Below, in pieces: positions 1-6,785 of a stretch of DNA of 22,849 nt. Location of the stretch: positions 1 to 22,849 of IMG/VR virus record IMGVR_UViG_3300021085_000233. One strand, 5' to 3'. The stretch is from a virus. Numbering within the stretch: the first letter of the stretch is position 1; each line of letters begins with the position of its first letter. Made by a program: the position numbers and the translations under genes. The notes below the pieces were generated by a model, which saw only the letters and a program-made list of their open reading frames with translations, made no database searches and was not told the origin of the DNA.

Positions 1-44
1 GTTGACTTTTTTGTGCGTCAGCTTGAAAGTAAAAGGGAAACCCC

Positions 45-56
45 TAACTTAGCTAA
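45..56 (+). promoter_or_regulatory. Predicted Bacteroidota-type promoter of the packaging operon
   Basis: TAACTTAG at 45-52 is one mismatch from the Bacteroidota -7 element TAnnTTTG. A TTG at 23-25 lies 19 nt upstream, which fits the -33 element. Only 4 nt separate the -7 element from the terS ATG at 57, so a transcript started here would have almost no leader. The geometry matches the elements at 10635 and 17311, which is the main support. The promoter consensus is established knowledge; use of this copy is inferred. Confidence 0.5.
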
Positions 57-380
57 ATGAACGATGCGCAATTTCAAAGGTTCACGGAACGCGTGGCCGA
101 GTACAGCACACGCAGCGAGCTTACCAGCGGCGTAAAGTCTTTAATTCAAACGCTTTCCTGCGTAGAAATTGAGGAAGAAATGTTGCAATCTTTTTGCAAT
201 GAGCAGGGCACGTGCTACCAAGTCACAGGCAAAAGCGGCGACGTTTACAGCCGCGCACGTCCTGAATGGCAACAACTCAAAGAGGCACGAATGAGAAAGC
301 AGGCCATGATTGCCACGCTGGAGAGGTTAGTAGGTACAACGGCAGAAACAGAGGAAAGCGTTGACGAATTCTTCGGATGA
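57..380 (+). CDS. terS: Terminase small subunit (P27-like)
   Basis: This 107-aa protein is placed as the DNA-recognition subunit of the packaging motor. It sits immediately before the large terminase and overlaps it by 20 nt. Its central and C-terminal part (about residues 53-95) has the pattern of P27-family small terminases: a Gly/Tyr-containing segment, a proline before an aromatic-rich helix (RPEWQQLKEARMRK), then a second long helix. The length is normal for the family. The ATG at 57 follows a promoter-like element by 4 nt and there is no Shine-Dalgarno sequence. The call rests on position and general resemblance, because small terminases diverge quickly. No helix-turn-helix is obvious by eye in the N-terminal part. 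Confidence 0.75.
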   Translation: MNDAQFQRFTERVAEYSTRSELTSGVKSLIQTLSCVEIEEEMLQSFCNEQGTCYQVTGKSGDVYSRARPEWQQLKEARMRKQAMIATLERLVGTTAETEESVDEFFG

Positions 381-1923
381 ATTCCACTTCGACGAAGACG
401 CGGCCAATCGTGCCGTTGATTTCATCGAGAAGTTTTGCAGTCATGTAAAAGGCGAGCTTGGCGGTAAGCCGTTTCTGCTTGAAGATTGGCAAAAAGACGA
501 CATAATACGCCCACTTTTTGGATGGAAAAAGGCCGACGGAAGGCGGAAATATCGCACTTGCTACGTTGAAATCCCGCGCAAAAATGGCAAGTCAAACCTA
601 TCCGCAGCGATTGCGCTCTATATGCTTTTTGCAGACGGTGAGCCGGGCGCGGAAGTGATAAGCGCGGCAGGCGACCGAAACCAAGCCAATATTGTCTTCA
701 GCATAGCGCAGGAGATGATTCACAACAACAAACACCTGAGCCAACGCGCCAAGGTTTTGCGCAACTCAATCAACTACAAAAGCAGTTTTTATAAGTCTAT
801 CAGCGCCGAGGCAAGCACCAAACACGGCTTTAACTGTCATGCGGTTATATTTGACGAATTGCACACGCAGCCCAACCGCGATTTGTGGGATGTACTCGTA
901 ACGTCCACAGGCGCAAGAACGCAGCCGCTTGTTATCGCACTAACCACCGCAGGACATGACCGTAATTCGATATGTTTTGAAATTCATGAGTACGCTCGGC
1001 AAGTTGAGGAGGGTTCTATTCTCGATGAAACTTTTCTACCAGTACTTTATGCCGCTGATGAAAGTGATGACTGGACAGCTGAAGAAACATGGGCAAAAGC
1101 CAACCCGGGTTATGGGTCGATTTGCACTAAAGCATATTTTGAGCAAGAAAGCAAGAAAGCGCAGAATGTCCCGTCGTACTTAAACACGTTTTTGCGTCTA
1201 AATCTCAATATTTGGACGAGTGCCGAACACGCGTGGATACCTGACGACGTTTTTATGCAAGGCGCTGAGCCAATCCCGTGGGAGCGTTTGCCGCTTTTAC
1301 CTGCCTTTGGTGGCTTAGATTTAGCATCTACGCAGGATTTGACGGCTTTTGCACTGCTATTTCGTGACGATGAAAACGATTGTTTTTACTTAATCGTTCA
1401 CCAATTTGTAAACCAAGACAAGGCCGACAGCAAGAAACTAAGCGCGGGAATTGACTACCATAGGTACGCCAAGGACGGGCATTTAACCATTACACCGGGC
1501 AACGTCACCGATTTCAGGTATGTTAAAGAGCATATCGTAGACGCGTGCGCTAAATACGACATTCGCGGCATAGGATACGACCCACGATTTAGCACGTATA
1601 TCGTGAGCGAATTGATACAAGACGACATAGAAATGCACCCAATGGCGCAGAATATTACGACTATGAACGGCCCAACTAAGGAATTTGAGATGCAAATGAT
1701 GAAAAGCAACATCATACACGGAGGCAATGAGGTGCTACGGTGGCAAATGGGTTGTGCTGTTGTTTACACTGACGTAAACGAAAACAAGCGCGTGACTAAA
1801 GAGAAGCACGAAAGCAAAAAAGTTGATGGCGTAATAGCTTCAATCATTGCCATGAACGAATACGGCCACCATAAAACGAGCGGCGCACATGACACGGTTT
1901 TCGATATAATTTCCCTTTCGTAA
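361..1923 (+). CDS. terL: Terminase large subunit (ATPase and nuclease)
   Basis: This is the motor that pumps DNA into the prohead and cuts the concatemer. The N-terminal ATPase domain has a Walker A motif IPRKNGKS at residues 71-78, a Walker B motif AVIFDELH at 161-168 (catalytic Glu in DELH), and a coupling-type TTAG at 195-198. The C-terminal RNase-H-like nuclease domain shows acidic metal-ligand candidates in GGLDLAS (about residue 320), GYDPRF (about 412) and DGVIASI (about 489). At 520 aa it has a normal full length for the Terminase_1 type. The start is the TTG at 361, which overlaps terS, because no ATG or GTG occurs in this frame before the conserved N-terminal sequence. Confidence 0.96.
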   Translation: MTNSSDEFHFDEDAANRAVDFIEKFCSHVKGELGGKPFLLEDWQKDDIIRPLFGWKKADGRRKYRTCYVEIPRKNGKSNLSAAIALYMLFADGEPGAEVISAAGDRNQANIVFSIAQEMIHNNKHLSQRAKVLRNSINYKSSFYKSISAEASTKHGFNCHAVIFDELHTQPNRDLWDVLVTSTGARTQPLVIALTTAGHDRNSICFEIHEYARQVEEGSILDETFLPVLYAADESDDWTAEETWAKANPGYGSICTKAYFEQESKKAQNVPSYLNTFLRLNLNIWTSAEHAWIPDDVFMQGAEPIPWERLPLLPAFGGLDLASTQDLTAFALLFRDDENDCFYLIVHQFVNQDKADSKKLSAGIDYHRYAKDGHLTITPGNVTDFRYVKEHIVDACAKYDIRGIGYDPRFSTYIVSELIQDDIEMHPMAQNITTMNGPTKEFEMQMMKSNIIHGGNEVLRWQMGCAVVYTDVNENKRVTKEKHESKKVDGVIASIIAMNEYGHHKTSGAHDTVFDIISLS

Positions 1924-1935
1924 TTTGCACCCCAC

Positions 1936-3129
1936 ATGGCAACACTTCGCGATAGATTGAACGCGCTTTTACGGTATCGAGTCGGCAAGTACGACTCACA
2001 GACCTTGGCGAATGACTTAGGTATTTACGGCACTACGGTAAGCGGTGCGAATATCAACGAGAACACGGCGCTTACAATCTCGACGGTTTACGCCTGCGTT
2101 TACAAGATTGCCAGCACCTTGGCCAGCTTAGATTTAGAGGTATATGAGCGCACAGGCCGAGAGATAGAACCTGCGAACGTTCACCCTGCTTATGACGTTA
2201 TCAAATACAAGCCCAACGAATACCAAACGGCGTTTGACTTTTGGGAGACCGTTATAAGCAACGCAGTCATTAACGGCGTTGGCTATGCACTGATTGAGCG
2301 CGATGGACGTGGCTATGTTACTAGCCTTGTTTGTTTGGACATATACGACGTAGACCGCAAGAACGTCAATGGCCAAATAGTTTACAGCGTGCGCAATGTG
2401 GGCATTGTTCAGCCTGAGAATATGCTGGAGATTTGCAACCTACAAAGAAAGTCGCCGATACGTTTGCACCGTGAAAATTTAGGACTAGCCAAAAGCGCGG
2501 AGGACTTTGGCGCGGAGTACTTTGGTAGCGGCGGGCAAATGACAGGGATACTATCTAGCGACCAGCCTTTGAAAAAGGAGCAGATGGATATAATACAAGG
2601 CAGTTGGAACAAGGCCGCACAGCAAGCAGGCACGAAGCTGCTGCCGTTTGGGTTTAAGTATTCACGCATCAGCATCAGCCCCGACGAAGCGCAGTTTATA
2701 GAAACGCGCAAATTTCAGGCTGAAGAGATATGCCGCATTTTTAGCGTGCCGCCTACGTTGGTACAGCTTGAAAGCCAAACAACTTACAACAACGTTGAAC
2801 AGCAGAACCTACAATTTGCACGGCACACCATTGCACCTTGGGCCAAGCGCATCGAGCAGGAGATAGATAGAAAGCTAATCCAGTCACGCGAGCGCCCACA
2901 GATATACAGCAAGTTTAATTTAAACGATTTGTATCGGGGCGATATGCAGAGCCGCGCAGACTTCTACACGAAGATGCTGAACAATGGCGTGTTGAGTATT
3001 AACGAAGTCAGGGGCAAGGAAGAAATGAACCCAACGGACGGAGGCGACACGCACACGGTGCAGGTAAACCAAATCGCGCTGGACCGCCTAGGCAAGTACA
3101 GCGATAAAGTCAGCAGCGATGGCGTTTAG
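1936..3129 (+). CDS. Portal protein, HK97 family
   Basis: This 397-aa protein would form the dodecameric channel at one head vertex through which DNA enters and leaves. Recognisable family features include the N-terminal TALTISTVYACVYKIAS helix (about residues 43-59), the FDFWETVISNAVINGVGYALIERD block in the wing region, and the IFSVPPTLVQLES segment in the stem/crown half that is typical of HK97-like portals. The length is normal. It starts 12 nt after terL and its 3' end overlaps the next gene by 11 nt, as is usual for terL-portal-protease operons. The C-terminus is Asp/Ser/Val-rich and may be flexible. Confidence 0.95.
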   Translation: MATLRDRLNALLRYRVGKYDSQTLANDLGIYGTTVSGANINENTALTISTVYACVYKIASTLASLDLEVYERTGREIEPANVHPAYDVIKYKPNEYQTAFDFWETVISNAVINGVGYALIERDGRGYVTSLVCLDIYDVDRKNVNGQIVYSVRNVGIVQPENMLEICNLQRKSPIRLHRENLGLAKSAEDFGAEYFGSGGQMTGILSSDQPLKKEQMDIIQGSWNKAAQQAGTKLLPFGFKYSRISISPDEAQFIETRKFQAEEICRIFSVPPTLVQLESQTTYNNVEQQNLQFARHTIAPWAKRIEQEIDRKLIQSRERPQIYSKFNLNDLYRGDMQSRADFYTKMLNNGVLSINEVRGKEEMNPTDGGDTHTVQVNQIALDRLGKYSDKVSSDGV

Positions 3130-5299
3130 TAAGTACCCTGAGGCGATGACAAACAACGCGAAACGCGGCCTGCGTCTAAATGAAGAGGTAGGCGGTAAGT
3201 GCGCGACGGCGGTAGGTAAAGAGACCGCGCGGATTTTATCAAACAAAGAAGCAATCAGCGAGGCACGCACCAAAAGAATGTACAGCTTTTTGAGCCGCGC
3301 CCGAACATATTACAAGCCCGACGACACAGAAGCGTGCGGCACAATTAGTTACTTACTTTGGGGCGGTGATACCGCTTTGAATTGGAGTGAATCAAAAGTT
3401 AAAGCAATGAAAGAAGAAGAAGACAAGCGCACGGAAGAACTGCGCAGCCAATACGGTGACAGCGTAGAATTACGCACGGCAGAAGTGCGGGCCGCAGGTG
3501 ATGATGCTTTGGTAGTCGAAGGCTACGCGAGCAATTTCGATGTAGAGTATGATTTAGGATACTTCAAAGAAACCGTAGCACGTGGCGCATTCGATGACGT
3601 AATGCAGGATGATGTAAGATTTTTACTGAATCACACAGGCGCACCATTGGCACGAACTACGAACGGCACGTTAGAGCTGAGCGTAGACGAGCAAGGTTTG
3701 AAATACCGTGCAGCACTTGCCGACACGCAGGACGGGCGCGACCTTTACAAGCTTATCAAGCGCGGCGATATTACACAGAGTTCGTTCGCTTTTACAATTG
3801 ACTCGGACACGTGGAGCGAAGACCGCAGCACGCGAACAATTACCAAGGTGGGCAAATTATTAGACACGTCGGCGGTCACATACCCAGCAAGCCCGACGGC
3901 ATCAGTCTACGCGCGAAACATGGCAGAGGCCGCGCAGGAAGTGGAGGAATTGAAACAAGAACAGGTAGCAGCTGAACCCGTAGAGGAACAGCGCGCAGAA
4001 CCTGAAACGATAAAAACAGAACCGCGTAACTTTACGCAAAACATTACAAAGATGACTTTAAACGATTTGAAAGGCCAGCGCAATGCAAACTATGAAGAGT
4101 TTGTTGCAATCGGCCAAAAGGCGGACAGCGAAGGCCGCGTTATGACAGAAGCAGAACAGGAGCGATGCGACAAGCTTGACAGCTTGATGCAAGACCTCGA
4201 CGTTAAGATTAAGCACAAGACACGTGAGCAAGACATGGTTGCACGAATGGCGCAGAGCGGTACAGCCGGCGCATCCGAGCAACGCGAAGTTGAGCGCGTC
4301 AATAGTTCTTTCAGCTTGAGCCGTGCAGTAGCTGCCGTTGCAAACGGTCGAAACTTGGAAGGTGCAGAAGCAGAGTGGGCAAGTGAAGCAAGCAAGGAAG
4401 CACGAAGCCAAGGCCTGCAAATGGCTGGACAAATTGCAATTCCTTCAATCGCTTTGCGTGCTGGAGCTGCTGACGACTTCCAAGCAGGAAGCGGCGACGG
4501 TTCAGGATTTGTTCCAACTGTTGTACCTGCTGCAATCGAAGCACTTCGCGCCCCTACCGTATTGGAAGGACTCGGCACAACAGTAATTCGTAACGCTACG
4601 GGTAACTTGCAGTTTCCACGTGTAAGCGCAAAGGCCGCAGGCACAGGTGAAACAGAAGTTTCAGCCGATGCAGGTTCAGGCTTGGAAATGGATGACGTTA
4701 CTTTGACTCCGCAGCGAGTTGCAGCTAACACCAAGTACAGCAAGCAATTGATTTTGCAGGGCGGTGCAGAGGTAGATGCTTTGATTGCTAACGAGTTGGC
4801 CGCAGCTATGAATGCATATGTTGATGACTATGCTTTTGACGCTATTATGGCATCTACTGATGTTGATGTTTACAACACTGCCGACGCTGCTTTGTCTGCA
4901 ACAGTTGCAAACGCAATGGAGGCCGCTGTACTTGCAGCAGGTGGAAACCTCGGAGGCGCTTCGTACGTTATGAGTCCACAGGCTTACCTACTTTCAAAGT
5001 CCGTTGCACAGGTTGCTGGCGTGACTCCATTGTGGGAAAATGGCCAGTTCAATATGTACAACGCAGTCGCTACACCTTACTTGGTGAACGATACGCTTGA
5101 CGCAACTGGAGCAGGTGGCCGAATGATTTTCGGAAACTTTGCACAGGGCGGAATCTTGGCCTACTTCGGTGGCCTTGATTTGCTGGTTGACCCGTACAGC
5201 GACGCAGGCACTGCACAGATTGCATTGCACGTGAACCGTTTCTTTGACTTTGGTATCCGACAAGGCGGCGCATTGAGCCGAGCGGTGAAGCTCTCTTAA
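3119..5299 (+). CDS. Protease-scaffold-major capsid polyprotein
   Basis: One uninterrupted 726-aa frame carries functions usually split over two or three genes. Residues 1-95 form a compact domain with the motifs AKRGLRLNEEVGGKCATAVG, RMYSFLSRA and CGTISYLLWGGD. A similar domain recurs, from memory, in other phage head proteins, with unknown role. Residues about 117-265 are an HK97-type prohead protease, with candidate catalytic His172 (LLNHTG) and Ser222 (TQSSFAF). Residues about 270-311 are a Glu/Lys-rich linker. Residues 312-385 are a charged helical region like the HK97 delta (scaffold) domain. Residues about 395-726 are an HK97-fold major capsid protein ending NRFFDFGIRQGGALSRAVKLS. Autocleavage would release the capsid subunit. 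An internal ATG at 4052 could make capsid separately. A terminator follows the gene. Confidence 0.92.
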   Translation: MAFSKYPEAMTNNAKRGLRLNEEVGGKCATAVGKETARILSNKEAISEARTKRMYSFLSRARTYYKPDDTEACGTISYLLWGGDTALNWSESKVKAMKEEEDKRTEELRSQYGDSVELRTAEVRAAGDDALVVEGYASNFDVEYDLGYFKETVARGAFDDVMQDDVRFLLNHTGAPLARTTNGTLELSVDEQGLKYRAALADTQDGRDLYKLIKRGDITQSSFAFTIDSDTWSEDRSTRTITKVGKLLDTSAVTYPASPTASVYARNMAEAAQEVEELKQEQVAAEPVEEQRAEPETIKTEPRNFTQNITKMTLNDLKGQRNANYEEFVAIGQKADSEGRVMTEAEQERCDKLDSLMQDLDVKIKHKTREQDMVARMAQSGTAGASEQREVERVNSSFSLSRAVAAVANGRNLEGAEAEWASEASKEARSQGLQMAGQIAIPSIALRAGAADDFQAGSGDGSGFVPTVVPAAIEALRAPTVLEGLGTTVIRNATGNLQFPRVSAKAAGTGETEVSADAGSGLEMDDVTLTPQRVAANTKYSKQLILQGGAEVDALIANELAAAMNAYVDDYAFDAIMASTDVDVYNTADAALSATVANAMEAAVLAAGGNLGGASYVMSPQAYLLSKSVAQVAGVTPLWENGQFNMYNAVATPYLVNDTLDATGAGGRMIFGNFAQGGILAYFGGLDLLVDPYSDAGTAQIALHVNRFFDFGIRQGGALSRAVKLS
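4052..4054 (+). other. Possible internal start for a separate delta-domain/capsid protein
   Basis: Codon 312 of the polyprotein is an ATG that opens MTLNDLKGQRNANYEEF, which looks like the natural N-terminus of a stand-alone HK97-type capsid precursor. Initiation here would give a 415-aa protein, the usual size. The upstream bases are A/T-rich (AACATTACAAAG) without a Shine-Dalgarno sequence, which is not unusual in Bacteroidota. This site would let the phage make far more capsid than protease from one frame. It is an inference only. Confidence 0.3.
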
Positions 5300-5320
5300 T
5301 TTGGTTGGGTTATAGTTTGG

Positions 5321-5351
5321 AGAAAGGGGGGCCTCGGCCCCTCTTTTTTTT
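5321..5351 (+). terminator. Rho-independent terminator after the capsid gene
   Basis: A GC-rich hairpin (GGGG...CCCC, with inner GGCC/GGCC pairing possible) at about 5325-5342 is followed by eight T residues at 5344-5351. It lies 22 nt after the polyprotein stop and just before the tail operon, so it probably limits read-through from the head genes. Confidence 0.85.
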
Positions 5352-5356
5352 GTCCG

Positions 5357-5368
5357 TATTTTAGCCAT
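5357..5368 (+). promoter_or_regulatory. Possible promoter of the connector/tail operon
   Basis: TATTTTAG at 5357-5364 is one mismatch from TAnnTTTG and sits exactly 4 nt before ATG 5369, the same spacing as at 45, 10635 and 17311. No TTG is present at the expected -33 distance, where the terminator stem lies instead. The call is therefore weaker than the others. Confidence 0.35.
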
Positions 5369-5932
5369 ATGATGACCGTAGAAATAACAGGCACGCCCGA
5401 CCTTGACAGCATTATAACCGTGGCACAGCTAAAGGAGCATTTGCGAGTTGACCACACAGACGAAGACACGTTAATCGAGGCGCTGAGAGATGCAGCGATA
5501 GCGTGGATTGAAGATGTATGCAATACGCGACTCGGTGACGTTACCGCCGTGGGTTATATCGACTATTTTTATAACGTTCGTTTTCCCATTGGCCCGGTGA
5601 ACTCCATTGCATCCGTGACGTACTTGGACACGGCAAACGCAACGCAAACGCTACCAGCCGCAAAATATTGGTTTGACATAAAAACCAAAAGCGCGCGCAT
5701 TACGTTCGACAATACGCCCGACCTATACGACGACACATTCAACGCGGTGCAGGTAAATATGACGGTAGGTTATGCAGAGGATGCAATCCCGCAGCCGCTT
5801 GTTCATGCCATTCGTTTGCTTGTTGGGCATCTGTACGAGAACAGGCAAACCGTTACAGGCTACAAAATGCACGAGCTGCCTTTGGGTATTTATAGCATTA
5901 TTTCACCATATCGCAACGTTACAAGTGTATGA
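5369..5932 (+). CDS. Head-tail connector (gp6-like)
   Basis: This 187-aa protein resembles the gp6-like head-tail connector family, whose members form a ring under the portal. The N-terminal segment VAQLKEHLRVDHTDEDTLIEALRDAAIAWIEDVCNTRL (about residues 17-54) is the characteristic helix pair of the family, with the usual LRVD...ED spacing. It is the first gene after the capsid terminator and overlaps the head-closure gene by 4 nt (ATGA), the normal order for HK97-like modules. Two tandem ATG codons occur at 5369 and 5372 and either could be used. Confidence 0.85.
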   Translation: MMTVEITGTPDLDSIITVAQLKEHLRVDHTDEDTLIEALRDAAIAWIEDVCNTRLGDVTAVGYIDYFYNVRFPIGPVNSIASVTYLDTANATQTLPAAKYWFDIKTKSARITFDNTPDLYDDTFNAVQVNMTVGYAEDAIPQPLVHAIRLLVGHLYENRQTVTGYKMHELPLGIYSIISPYRNVTSV

Positions 5933-6258
5933 AAATCGGGAAACTCGACAGGCGAATAACGATAGAGCGCGCAACGCTAACGCTCAACGATTACGGCGAG
6001 CGTGCTGAAACATGGACAACCTTGGCCACGGTTTGGGCAGAGGTTAATTACCGTGGAAGCGGTAGCGAGTCCATACAAAGCGACCAAGTTTATGCGGTTC
6101 AACCTGTGCATTTTATCATAAGGTACAGCAGCACAGTAAGCAGCTTGCGGCCAAGCGACCGAGTAAGTTACAGCGGCCAACTGTATCAAATTGAAGCCGT
6201 GCAGGAAATCGGACGCCAGGAAGGTTTAAGGCTTGTCACAACGTCAACGGGTGAGTAA
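5929..6258 (+). CDS. Head closure / head-tail joining protein
   Basis: This 109-aa beta-rich protein opens with IGKLDRRITIERATLTLNDYGE and continues with TWTTLATVWAEV. This is the signature of the SPP1 gp16-like head-completion family, which seals DNA in the filled head. The C-terminal GQLYQIEAVQEIGRQEGLRLVTT also fits. Size and position between the connector and the tail-completion gene agree. It overlaps the previous gene by 4 nt and the next gene by 1 nt (TAATG), so translation is probably coupled. Confidence 0.9.
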   Translation: MKIGKLDRRITIERATLTLNDYGERAETWTTLATVWAEVNYRGSGSESIQSDQVYAVQPVHFIIRYSSTVSSLRPSDRVSYSGQLYQIEAVQEIGRQEGLRLVTTSTGE

Positions 6259-6785
6259 TGGATACGATGCAGGCGCAACTTCGCAAAATCGAAAAGCGGT
6301 TAGACAGAGCCGCACGATTTGGCACGATTAACAAAAAGGAATTCAGAAGGGCGAACCGCTTGGCAGGTAAAGAAACAGTGCAGGCAATGCGCGGAAAACT
6401 AAAGCCGTACAAAGACGATATAAAAATTCACAAGAAAAACGGCAAGCACGTAACCGTAAAAAAAAACCAGCTTAAAAAATCAATTGGCGTTTGGTTTGGC
6501 AAAGACAGCAACACGGCAATGATTGGACCGCGTGCAAACAATGCAGGCAAATACAAATTAAAGCGCAAAGTGCGTGACAACGCGGATGGCTGGTTTGCTC
6601 ATATTGTGGAAATGGGCGCACGTCCTGCAACGATGAAAAAAGGCGGCAAGAAAGGCGGCGGCGGTATCATCATGCAAACGCCAAACAAAGGTAAATTAAC
6701 GCAGGGTATTAAAGCAGGGATTGGCAAGACTAAGCGCAAACAGGTGGAACTTTACAGAAAGGAATTTAAAAGGTTTATGAAATGA
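6258..6785 (+). CDS. Tail completion protein (HK97 gp10-like)
   Basis: This very basic 175-aa protein sits where HK97 gp10-like proteins are found. The family joins the tail tube to the head or finishes the tail top. The pattern EFRRANRLAGKETVQAMRGKL near residues 29-49, followed by LKKSIGVWF and WFAHIVEMGARPA, matches the family's helix plus beta core and its conserved HxxExGxxP-like segment (here HIVEMGARPA). A Gly/Lys-rich insert lies near residues 127-140. Lysine is unusually frequent throughout. The assignment combines motif resemblance with gene order. Confidence 0.8.
   Translation: MDTMQAQLRKIEKRLDRAARFGTINKKEFRRANRLAGKETVQAMRGKLKPYKDDIKIHKKNGKHVTVKKNQLKKSIGVWFGKDSNTAMIGPRANNAGKYKLKRKVRDNADGWFAHIVEMGARPATMKKGGKKGGGGIIMQTPNKGKLTQGIKAGIGKTKRKQVELYRKEFKRFMK

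Noticed and set aside
1921-1935. TAATTTG before the portal ATG as another promoter
   Set aside because: It is one base short of TAnnTTTG, forms the terL stop codon, and is 8 nt from ATG, so the geometry differs from the other sites.
4090-4743. 217-codon frame on the - strand
   Set aside because: It is antisense to the capsid region with low-complexity Ser/Ala composition; it arises from codon bias in the capsid gene.
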